From: Actinomadura macrotermitis
GTDB lineage: Bacteria > Actinomycetota > Actinomycetes > Streptosporangiales > Streptosporangiaceae
Direction of reading: 5' to 3'
Length of the DNA: 64,000 bases
NCBI RefSeq assembly: GCF_009604375.1
Contig: NZ_WEGH01000004.1
Span: 1 to 64,000, forward strand
Under the pieces are notes generated by a model. That model was not told the origin of the DNA. It saw only the letters and a list, made by a program, of their open reading frames with translations, and searched no databases. Within the stretch, counting starts at the first letter, position 1. Every line of letters begins with the position of its first letter. The position numbers and the translations under genes are program-made. This document shows, in pieces, positions 28,901 through 34,853 of the stretch.

Positions 28901-31360
28901 GCCGCCGTGCAGCTCGCCCGGCACCTGGGCGCCGAGGTCTTCGCCACCGCCTCGCCCGCGAAGCAGCCGGCGCTGCGCGCGCTCGGGCTGGACGACGCCC
29001 ACATCGCCTCGTCGCGCTCGACCGCCTTTGAGCGGCACTTCCGCGAGACCACCCGCGGCAAGGGCGTGGACGTCGTGCTCAACAGCCTCAGCGGCGACGT
29101 CGTCGACGCGGGCCTGCGGCTGCTGGCGCCCGGCGGGCGGTTCATCGAGCTGGGCCGGACCGACCTGCGCGAACCGGACGACGTCGCCCGCGACCACCCC
29201 GGCGTCGCCTACCGGGAATTCGACCTCGGCATGCTCGACCCCGGCCGGCTGCACGCCATGCTCGGCCCGCTGCGCGGCCTCTTCCACCGCGGCGTCCTGC
29301 ACCCGCTCCCCTGCGCCGCCTGGGACGTCCGGCACGCCCGGGACGCCTTCGAGCACATGCGGCGGGCCGAGCACACCGGCAAGATCGTCCTCACCGTGCC
29401 GCGCCCGCTCGACCGGGACGGGACCGTGCTCGTCACCGGCGGCACCGGCACGCTCGGCGCGCTGCTCGCCCGCCACCTGGTCACCGGGCACGGCGTGCGC
29501 CACCTGCTGCTGACCGGCCGGCGCGGGCCGGACGCGCCCGGGGCGGACGCCCTGCGCGCCGAGCTGGCGGACCTCGGCGCCGAGGTCGCCGTCGTCGCCT
29601 GCGACGCGGCGGACCGCGAGGCGCTGCGGCGGGTGCTCGCCGGCGTCCCCGCCGAGCACCCGCTGACCGCCGTCGTGCACACGGCGGCCGTGGTCGACGA
29701 CGGCGTCATCACCTCGCTGACCCCCGAGATGAACGACCGGGTGCTGCGCGCCAAGGCCGACGCCGCGCTCAACCTGCACCTGCTCACCCGGGGATCGGAC
29801 CTCGCCGCGTTCGTGCTGTACTCCTCCCTGGCCTCGGTCCTGAGCAACGGCGGGCAGGCGAACTACTCGGCCGCCAACGCGTTCGTGGACGCCCTGGCGT
29901 TCCACCGCGCCCGGCACGGGCTGCCCGCCACGTCCCTCGCCTGGGGGCTCTGGGAGCGGGCCAGCGAACTGACCGGCCGCCTCGGGCAGGCCGACCTGGC
30001 GCGCCTCGCCGGCAACGGCATGCTGCCCCTCAGCGACGAGGACGGCCTGGCGCTCTTCGACGCCGCGCTGGCCGACGGAGGGCCCTTCTTCGTCGCGGCC
30101 CACATCGACCTCCCCACCCTCGGCGGGCGGCCCCTGGACGCCTCACCGCCCATACTGCGCCATCTCGTCCGCCCGAAGCGGACGCGGGCGGGCGCCCGCC
30201 GCGCCGACCCGGCCGCCGCCGCCGACCCCGCGTCGCTGCGCGAACGGCTCGCCGCGCTCCCCGCGTCCGACCGCGTCCGCGAGCTGCTGCGGCTCGTCCG
30301 GACGCACGCGGCGTCCGTGCTCGGCCACAGCCGGGCAGAGGCGATCGACGGCGACCGGCGGTTCCGGGACATGGGCTTCGACTCCCTCGCGGCGGTGCAA
30401 CTGCGCAACCGCGTGGGCAAGCTGACCGGGCTGAAACTGCCGACCACCGTGGTCTTCGACCATCCGACACCGCTGGCCTTGGCCCGCCTGCTCGACGCCG
30501 GTTTCGCAATGCCGGCGGAGGCGGCGGCCGACGGCGGCACCGCCACGCGCCTCCACCGCGTCCTGGACGGAGCGGAGACGAACCTCGACGAACAGGTCGC
30601 GCTCATGCGGGAGGCCCTCAACGCGCGCACCGAACCCCGTGCGGACGACCCCGCCGGACTCACCGTCCAAACGGTGCGCTTTTCCGACGGGTGTGCCGCA
30701 CCGCGCCTGTTCTGCGTGCCGTCGCTTCTGGCGCCCTCGACTCCCCTCCAGTACGCCGAGTTCGCCCGGCACTTCGACGGGGACCGCGACGTCCTCGCGC
30801 TCACCGTGCCCGGCTATGCCGACGGCGAGTCCCTGCCCGGGACCCTGGAGGTGTTCGGCCGCGCCGCGGCCGCGGTGGTGCTCGACCAGGCGGACGGCTC
30901 CCCGTTCGTGCTCACCGGGCACTCCTCCGGCGCGTGGCTGGCGCACGCCATCGCCGCGCGGTGCGAAGAGGAGGGGCACCCTCCCGCGGGGCTCGCCCTG
31001 CTCGACCCGGCCGACATCGCCCGGCACGGCCCCCGCGAAGTCGCCCGGAACGCCGGCCGCCTCTGGGCGCGGCTGGAAGTGCGCGCGCTGCTCGACGAGG
31101 TGGGTGTGTCCGCCATGATGCACTACGCCGATCTCTTCACGGGATGGACGCCCCGCACGCTCCGGTGCCCCGTCCTCGCGCTGCACGCCGAGGAGGCCAT
31201 GGACAGCGTGGGCGCCGGATGGGCGCGGCCGGGCTCCACCGCCACGGTGCCCGGCGACCACCTGACCATGATGACGACCCACGCCGCGGCGACGGCCCGG
31301 GCCGTCGGGAACTGGATCGGGGGGCCCGGCGTGAGCCGCCCGGTCGGCGGGAGCAGGTGA
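22931..31360 (+). CDS. Type I PKS: SAT-like/AT0-KS-AT-DH-ER-KR-ACP-TE
   Basis: A 2809-aa fully reducing single-module synthase. Residues 100-430: acyltransferase-like domain with GQCVGE (Cys193 replaces the usual Ser), FPGAGCQW in place of FPGQGSQW, and His296. KS about 463-890 with Cys636 (DTACSSS), EAHGTGT and KSNIGHT. AT about 995-1300 with GHSQGE (Ser1087) and FASH (1187-1190), and RVDVVQP upstream, all pointing to methylmalonyl-CoA. DH with His1395 (HAVHGTALLP) and Asp1559. ER about 1840-2155 with LNFRDV and TGTGGVGLAAVQ. KR with GGTGTLG, VDD (2254) and Tyr2312, B-type. ACP Ser2485 (GFDSL). TE with Ser2665 (GHSSG) and His2777. No ACP separates the first domain from the KS. GGAAGG precedes the ATG. 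It probably makes a methyl-branched acyl chain, once or iteratively. Confidence 0.95.
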   Translation: MHEEIRVAAGRLRRAPLVLSGSGATPLRSAASALAREIRAAGNPNMEELARGLAARDTAGGHRAVVFAADPAQALDGLDALAAGRPSPAVVSGEAPSARHPILVFPGAGCQWPGMGRALRETSPPFARRLDECAKALAPHTDWSLQEVLEEPAGAPVWDRVEVFQAALFAVEVSLAELWRTFGVAPSAVLGQCVGEMAGAYVSGALSLEDAALVAVAAAKAQAEVAAFGDMGAVRLPAASLSARLERWNGRLWIAGANAPEWTLVSGDREALDALLTGLDDEGVFAIPVRVGAPTHTVHMDKAREGMLDRLAPIAPRAGRVPLHSATTGGRIGGAGLDGGHWYRSLREPIRFEEATRSALAGGPVALVEVAPHPALLTAMRDTVAASARTDAVVLGSIDRDGGGLDQFTRSVAQAYCHGVAVDWKAALGTAHEGTRVTTPAAAAPAEEAPAAVREPDEPGTPGEPIAILGMACRFPGGIESPEQLWDAVVKGRDLIGALPSDRGWDTQKLYWPDAAKPRTAYVREGGFLAGAAEFDAELFGIAPREALAMHPQQRILLETAWEACERAGLDPLSLRESDTGVFIGSFATEYGPRMHEAGAGPGGYVLTGTTLSVLSGRIAYVLGLVGPAVTVDTACSSSLASLHQAVASLRAGECSLALTGGVSVLGTPGLLVDFSRQQALSRDGRSRAFSADADGFGMAEGAGMLVLARLSDAVRRGHPVLGVVRGSALGQDGASQGLAVPHGGAQELVIRRALRDAGLTAGDVDLVEAHGTGTKVGDPIEARSVIAVYGRDRAGGRPLYLGSVKSNIGHTMAAAGVAGVIKAVLAIRHGVLPRSLHAERLNPDVDWSGGQVRVLCENREWPGTGRVRRAGVSAYGISGTNAHLILEQPPSDERPDGSGPPPGTGQALPWVISARSPSALRAQAGRLLRHVRANPETRAADVGWTLVTSRARLEHRGIVVGRDRGELVDGLQALAAGADAPNLVRGTGASGARSVFVFPGQGSQWAGMAAELLEQSPDFARRISECADALAPHTDWSLTGFLRAGPGASEHERVDVVQPALFSVMVSLAALWQAHGVVPDAVMGHSQGEVAAAVVAGALSLEDGARVVALRGRALRALAGTGTMAAVALTPEAVAKRLAGREGRLSVAAVNGPAKVVVSGDTEAVAALLAELEAEGVWARRIAVDFASHTAHVERIRDRLLGDLAGIRPGPAEIPFYSTVTGGLLDTTAMDAGYWFANLRDPVRFDPTLRAVLAAGHRALIEVSPHPVLTMGMQETVEDTGADAAAQGTLRRGEGGLRRFRLSVAEADAHGVAVPWARSFAGTSPRRADLPTYAFQHRRYWLDADASRSADLATAGLEDAGHPLLGAATELAGTPELLLTGSVSARSHPWLADHAVHGTALLPGTALLEMALQAADRAGYDGVEELILHAPLVLPADQPVRIQVQVREHGSLEIFSRPEAAPAQQPWTRHATGTAAGGDAESADAGGDLTAWPPPGAVPVPLDGFYRRLASAGYEYGPAFRNLQAAWTRGDEVFTEVALAEDRQDEAAAYSLHPALLDAALHGALTGEPDRLRMPFSWQGVRLHAEGAVMLRARLARTGPDTMAVTVADSAGRPVLTARSLTQRTVERERLRAVRGTGRGGLFHLGWPAASPDDGGPDARTWALIGADRDGTDPVLPGDPPRHRDVASLLASIAVGGSVPDASVLVCPRTGTPDSAAPLHATVNHVLAEVRDWLTDERTAAGVLLVLTRGAVAVHPRDPVTDLAQAAVWGAVRTAQTEHPGRLVLVDVDGHEASLASLAPSLATGEPQLALRAGARHVPRLLPAAPGGTGAAADGRPWRLDMEPGDMESLRVTPAAEAPLGPGEIRVAVRAAALNFRDVAVAAGIVDRHRVWPLMGFDGAGVVAETGPGVTGVSPGDRVTGVFTKSTAFASTAVTDHRLVIPLPAEWTFPEAATVPVAFLTAWHAFVELAELRPGESVLVHTGTGGVGLAAVQLARHLGAEVFATASPAKQPALRALGLDDAHIASSRSTAFERHFRETTRGKGVDVVLNSLSGDVVDAGLRLLAPGGRFIELGRTDLREPDDVARDHPGVAYREFDLGMLDPGRLHAMLGPLRGLFHRGVLHPLPCAAWDVRHARDAFEHMRRAEHTGKIVLTVPRPLDRDGTVLVTGGTGTLGALLARHLVTGHGVRHLLLTGRRGPDAPGADALRAELADLGAEVAVVACDAADREALRRVLAGVPAEHPLTAVVHTAAVVDDGVITSLTPEMNDRVLRAKADAALNLHLLTRGSDLAAFVLYSSLASVLSNGGQANYSAANAFVDALAFHRARHGLPATSLAWGLWERASELTGRLGQADLARLAGNGMLPLSDEDGLALFDAALADGGPFFVAAHIDLPTLGGRPLDASPPILRHLVRPKRTRAGARRADPAAAADPASLRERLAALPASDRVRELLRLVRTHAASVLGHSRAEAIDGDRRFRDMGFDSLAAVQLRNRVGKLTGLKLPTTVVFDHPTPLALARLLDAGFAMPAEAAADGGTATRLHRVLDGAETNLDEQVALMREALNARTEPRADDPAGLTVQTVRFSDGCAAPRLFCVPSLLAPSTPLQYAEFARHFDGDRDVLALTVPGYADGESLPGTLEVFGRAAAAVVLDQADGSPFVLTGHSSGAWLAHAIAARCEEEGHPPAGLALLDPADIARHGPREVARNAGRLWARLEVRALLDEVGVSAMMHYADLFTGWTPRTLRCPVLALHAEEAMDSVGAGWARPGSTATVPGDHLTMMTTHAAATARAVGNWIGGPGVSRPVGGSR

Positions 31361-31362
31361 AG

Positions 31363-32268
31363 ATGGCATCCGGACCGATCGCCTTCGTCCTCAGCGGAGG
31401 CGGCAAGATGGCCAGCACCGAGCTCGGCATGCTCGCCGCCCTCACCGAGGCGGGCATACACCCCGACCTCGTCCTCGGCAGCTCCGCCGGCGCGATGATC
31501 GGCGCGGTGTTCGCCGACCGCGCCGGCCGCGCGGACACCACCGGGCTCGACGCGGTGTACGAGTGCTGGACCGAGATCCTCACCGCGCGGCCGCTCAGGT
31601 GGTCGGTGCCGCACGGCCTGTACCGGCTGGTCTCGCCGGCCGCGCGGGCCAGGGCGCGGGAATGCCTGCGCACGATCCTGGAGCGCCACATCGGCGCCCG
31701 CACCTTCGAGGAGCTGGGGGTGCGCTTCGAGTGCAACGCCCTCCAGCTGAACACCATGAGCGAGCACTGGTTCGGCTCCGGGCCGCTCGTCCCCGCCGTG
31801 CTCGCCGCGGGCGCGGCGCCGGCCATCCTCTCGCACACGAGGGTCGACGGGAAGGTCTATCTCGACGGGGGGTTCCTCGACCCCGTCCCGCTCGACCGGG
31901 CCCTCCAGCTCGGCGCCCGCACCGTCTACGTGCTCCAGGCGAGCGACTTCGCCCACGCCCGCCGCTTCCCGCGGGCCCTCTGGGAGGCGGGCATCGCGGA
32001 AGGGACCTTCCGGATCATGTTCAGCAGCCTGCTGGACAACCTTCCCGAGGGCACCGAAGTGCACCTGCTGCCCATCGGACGCCGCAACACTCCGCACGGC
32101 GTGAACATGATCCGCCAGATATACGGATTCGACGCCGGGCGGGCCCGGGACGAAGGCGAACGCTATATGGAAGCGGCATACCGGGCGACGGCGGCCTACC
32201 TCCGCTTCGAGAGCCAGACCGGCAGGTCCGCCCGCAAGAGAACGGGCCCCCGCAGACCCGGCCCCTGA
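31363..32268 (+). CDS. Patatin-like phospholipase/acyl hydrolase
   Basis: A 301-aa patatin fold protein. The glycine-rich oxyanion loop is FVLSGGGKMAS, the nucleophile elbow is LGSSAGAM (GxSxG) at about residue 42, and the catalytic Asp lies in VYLDGGFLDPVPL at about residue 168 (DGG motif). The Arg often found after the first loop is Lys here. The start ATG is 2 bp after the PKS stop, with a GTG at 31357 that overlaps the stop as GTGA as an alternative. Coupling to the PKS suggests it cleaves or transfers the PKS-derived acyl chain, or remodels lipids that serve as acceptor. No signal peptide. Confidence 0.9.
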   Translation: MASGPIAFVLSGGGKMASTELGMLAALTEAGIHPDLVLGSSAGAMIGAVFADRAGRADTTGLDAVYECWTEILTARPLRWSVPHGLYRLVSPAARARARECLRTILERHIGARTFEELGVRFECNALQLNTMSEHWFGSGPLVPAVLAAGAAPAILSHTRVDGKVYLDGGFLDPVPLDRALQLGARTVYVLQASDFAHARRFPRALWEAGIAEGTFRIMFSSLLDNLPEGTEVHLLPIGRRNTPHGVNMIRQIYGFDAGRARDEGERYMEAAYRATAAYLRFESQTGRSARKRTGPRRPGP

Positions 32269-32334
32269 CCCGGAGGGGCCGGATTCGAGGGCTTGGCCGC
32301 GGCCACGGCAGCCGGCCCGCCACGCCGCGCCCCA

Positions 32335-32361
32335 TTGACAAAGAAAATTTTTATGTACAAA
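32335..32361 (+). promoter_or_regulatory. Promoter-like sequence before the HTH/SRPBCC pair
   Basis: A strikingly AT-rich stretch in a very GC-rich neighbourhood reads TTGACA (32335-32340), 15 bp, TACAAA (32356-32361). Transcription would begin only a few bases before the ATG at 32374, giving a nearly leaderless message, which agrees with the absence of a Shine-Dalgarno sequence there. Confidence 0.5.
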
Positions 32362-32373
32362 CTGATTTTTGCG

Positions 32374-32934
32374 ATGAGAGACGTCCTGTACCTGGAAGAG
32401 ATCGAGCAGGCCGAGGCCCTGCTCAAGCCGCAGCGGATCGAGGTGCTGCGGCAGCTGGCCGAGCCGCGCAGCTGCACCGAGGTCGCGGAGCGGCTGGACC
32501 AGACCCAGCAGCGGGTCTACTACCACGTGCGCAAGCTGGTGGAGGCGGGCCTGGTGGCCAAGGTCGCCGAACGCAAGGTCCGCGGCATCCAGGAGGGCGT
32601 CTACCAGGCGAGCGCCCGCTCGTACTGGCTGTCGCCGCGGCTGGTCGGCCGGATCGGGCTGCGCCGCACCCGCGACACGCTGAGCCTGGGGCATCTGCTG
32701 GACCTGATGGAAGAGGTCCAGGCCGATGTCGCCGCGCTCGACCCGGCCACCGGGGAGCTGCCCTCGCTCGGCGTGTCCGGGGAGATCCGGGTCCCGGCCG
32801 AGCGGCGCCAGGAGTTCCTGACCGACCTGCAGACCGTGCTGCAGGACCTGTTCACGCGCTACGGCGGCGCCGAAGGCGATGCCTTCAAGCTGGCCGTGGC
32901 CTGCTACCCGAAGGAGAGCACCCCTGATGACTGA
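32374..32934 (+). CDS. Winged-helix (ArsR-like) regulator, 186 aa
   Basis: The N-terminal 85 residues form a helix-turn-helix (ALLKPQRIEVLRQLAEPRSC, then TEVAERLDQTQQRVYYHVRK and LVEAGLVAKV). The rest is a longer helical domain, with a YWLSPRLVGRIGLRR segment and a C-terminal amphipathic helix (EFLTDLQTVLQDLFTRYG). This is the helix_turn_helix_5 type of regulator usually paired with an SRPBCC protein. The gene overlaps the start of such a protein (ATGACTGA), so the two are translated together. The ATG at 32374 gives the usual family start MRDVLYLEE; an ATG at 32353 is possible. Confidence 0.88.
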   Translation: MRDVLYLEEIEQAEALLKPQRIEVLRQLAEPRSCTEVAERLDQTQQRVYYHVRKLVEAGLVAKVAERKVRGIQEGVYQASARSYWLSPRLVGRIGLRRTRDTLSLGHLLDLMEEVQADVAALDPATGELPSLGVSGEIRVPAERRQEFLTDLQTVLQDLFTRYGGAEGDAFKLAVACYPKESTPDD

Positions 32935-33766
32935 GACGATGACGTTGCGCGCTCGGGTGTCGGCGCCGCTCAAGTCCGTCCGGCACGCCCTGACCGACGC
33001 CGCCGAGCTGCGGGTCTGGCTGGCCGAGTTCGCCGAGGCCGACCTGCCGGGCCGCTTCGAGTTCTGGGGCCGGCACACGCCCGAGGGCGACGCCCCGCGC
33101 CAGCGGGTCCTGCACGCCGACGACAGCACGCTGCGGTTCGTGTGGCCGCTGGACGGTGTCGACACGACCGTCGAGATCTCGCTGGCCGAGGAGGGCCCCG
33201 ACAGCACGATCGTGACGCTGACCCAAAGCCACTACGACCGTGAGGAGCAGATGACGGGCTCCAGCATCCGGGGCGTCATGCAGACGTTCTGGTGCCTGTC
33301 CCTGGCCAACCTCGTCGACCACCTGGAGGGCCGGGCGCTGAGCGCCAAGGCCGACTTCACCTCGCCGGTCATGCGCGACGAGGCCGTCATCGACGCTCCG
33401 CGCGAGCAGGTGTACCGGTCGCTGATCGACTCCGAGCAGGTCTCCACCTGGTTCGGGTTCCCGATCGACATCGAGCCGTGGGTCGGCGGCCGCTACGCGA
33501 TGGGCGGGTTCGAGTCCGGGTACGCCGCGAAGATCGTCGACCTGGAGCCGGGCAGCCGGGTGGCCGTCGACTGGGGCGGCCCGGGCGTCACCACCTGGGA
33601 GCTGGCCGACTCCGACGGCAAGACCCGCCTGACCATCGTGCAGAGTGGGTTCGACGAGCAGAACCCGCCGTACGCCGGCTGGCTGGGCAACGTGTCCGGG
33701 CTCGCCGAGCTCCGCCGCTACCACGACCTCGCGGACTGGCAGCCGATCTGGGTGCAGACCGCCTGA
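32927..33766 (+). CDS. Tandem SRPBCC (AHSA1-like) protein, 279 aa
   Basis: Two consecutive START/AHSA1 folds. The first (residues 1-135) starts MTLRARVSAPLKSVRHALTD and includes AELRVWLAEFAEADLPGRFE. The second (about 140-279) starts VIDAPREQVYRSLIDSEQVS and contains TWFGFPIDIEPWVGGRYAMG, with the typical ELRRYHDLADWQPIWVQTA end. Such proteins bind hydrophobic ligands in a deep pocket and are encoded next to ArsR-type regulators that may report the ligand. The ATG follows AAGGAGAG and overlaps the regulator stop. A clear hairpin terminator lies 13 bp after the stop. Confidence 0.9.
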   Translation: MTETMTLRARVSAPLKSVRHALTDAAELRVWLAEFAEADLPGRFEFWGRHTPEGDAPRQRVLHADDSTLRFVWPLDGVDTTVEISLAEEGPDSTIVTLTQSHYDREEQMTGSSIRGVMQTFWCLSLANLVDHLEGRALSAKADFTSPVMRDEAVIDAPREQVYRSLIDSEQVSTWFGFPIDIEPWVGGRYAMGGFESGYAAKIVDLEPGSRVAVDWGGPGVTTWELADSDGKTRLTIVQSGFDEQNPPYAGWLGNVSGLAELRRYHDLADWQPIWVQTA

Positions 33767-33778
33767 CCCGCTCGCCGA

Positions 33779-33804
33779 GGACCGCCGTCGGCTGACGGTG
33801 GTCC
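33779..33804 (+). terminator. Hairpin after the SRPBCC gene
   Basis: GGACCGCCGTC (33779-33789) pairs with GACGGTGGTCC (33794-33804) around the loop GGCT. The 11-bp stem has one G-T wobble. No T-tract. It lies just after the SRPBCC stop codon. Confidence 0.7.
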
Positions 33805-33852
33805 CAGGAGACGGCGTCCCTGGAAAGTTCTTCAAAGAAATCCGGAAGGAGG

Positions 33853-33880
33853 TGTCGGATCGGGGCCGCGGTGTTCGTAG
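33853..33880 (+). promoter_or_regulatory. ECF-sigma-like promoter
   Basis: TGTCGG (33853-33858) and TCGTAG (33875-33880) are separated by 16 bp. They follow an AT-richer block AAAGAAATCCGGAAGGAGG. The layout and spacing fit extracytoplasmic-function sigma promoters rather than the main sigma. Assignment to any ECF group is a guess. Confidence 0.35.
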
Positions 33881-33936
33881 CTAGGACGAGAGGCCGCCCA
33901 CGGGGGCGCTGCCGCGACCGAAGGAGATGCCGACCG

Positions 33937-34761
33937 ATGACGCACCCACTGGCCAAGGTCCGCCGTATGTTCGAGTTCGTCGAGGCGATCGGCACCGTCA
34001 CCTTTTCCGAGGTGCCGAACGAGGCGTTCCTGGCCCTCGGCATGCGCAACTACTGGGACGGGTACTTCGCGGGCCGGGCCGCGCCGCTGGGGCGGGCACC
34101 GGCCGAGGTGGTGCACGCGGTCTTCTACAACTTCGCCGACGGCGAGGTGGCGCGCCACATCCCCTGGGTCTGGGGCAAGGTCTCCCCGCAGGAGGCGATC
34201 GCCGTGCGCGAGCGGGGCAGCACCGCCGCCCTGCGGCAGATGATCGGGGAGCTCGCCGACTCCCCCGCCCTGGCGCGGCTCGCCGACCTCGCCACCCGGG
34301 CGGCGGTCAGCGCACCGACCGAGGGCCGGCCCCTGTACGCCGGGCTCCGGGCCCTCGATGTGCCCGAAGAGCCGGTGGCCCGGCTCTGGCACGCGGCGAC
34401 GATGCTGCGCGAACACCGCGGGGACGGCCACAACGCCGTCCTGGTCGCCCACGGCATCGGCGGGACCGAGGCCCACGTCCTCATGGCCCTCTCCCTCGGG
34501 ATGAGGGCGGAGGAGTTCGGCCGGATCCACCACCTGCCCAAGGCGCAGCTGGCCGCCGTCGTCGACGGGCTGCGCGACCGCGGCCTCGTGGACGACGACG
34601 GGGGGTTCACCGACGCCGGCAGGGAGACCAAGGAGCGGATCGAGGCCCGCACCGTCGAACTGGCGGCACCGCCCTACAACGCGCTCAGCGCGGACGAGTT
34701 CGACGAGCTGATCGCGGGGCTCGAGCCGATCGCCGCCGCGATCCAGGCCGCCGGCGACTGA
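33937..34761 (+). CDS. SCO6745/SalK-family protein, 274 aa
   Basis: The product begins MTHPLAKVRRMFEFVEAIGT after an AAGGAGATG binding site. It carries the features of the SCO6745 (SalK) family: aromatic-rich RNYWDGYFAGRAAPLGR, the conserved REHRGDGHNAVLVAHGI motif in the middle, and a C-terminal winged-helix-like half (PKAQLAAVVDGLRDRGLVDD, then GGFTDAGRETKERIEART). The function of the family is not known. The late helix-turn-helix part suggests a DNA or regulator role, while the EHRGDGH motif looks like a metal or ligand site. A perfect hairpin follows the gene. Confidence 0.88.
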   Translation: MTHPLAKVRRMFEFVEAIGTVTFSEVPNEAFLALGMRNYWDGYFAGRAAPLGRAPAEVVHAVFYNFADGEVARHIPWVWGKVSPQEAIAVRERGSTAALRQMIGELADSPALARLADLATRAAVSAPTEGRPLYAGLRALDVPEEPVARLWHAATMLREHRGDGHNAVLVAHGIGGTEAHVLMALSLGMRAEEFGRIHHLPKAQLAAVVDGLRDRGLVDDDGGFTDAGRETKERIEARTVELAAPPYNALSADEFDELIAGLEPIAAAIQAAGD

Positions 34762-34817
34762 GCGACGAACCAGGCAACGGCCACAGCCGCCGGCTCGACC
34801 AGGGCGTTGCGCAACGT

Positions 34818-34847
34818 CCCGGCCGGGCGCGCCTGCGCCCGGCCGGG
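34818..34847. terminator. Bidirectional terminator hairpin (13-bp stem)
   Basis: CCCGGCCGGGCGC (34818-34830) pairs perfectly with GCGCCCGGCCGGG (34835-34847) around the loop GCCT. It lies between the convergent SCO6745-type gene and the PAS-GAF gene and would end both transcripts. Confidence 0.8.
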
Positions 34848-34853
34848 TGCGGG

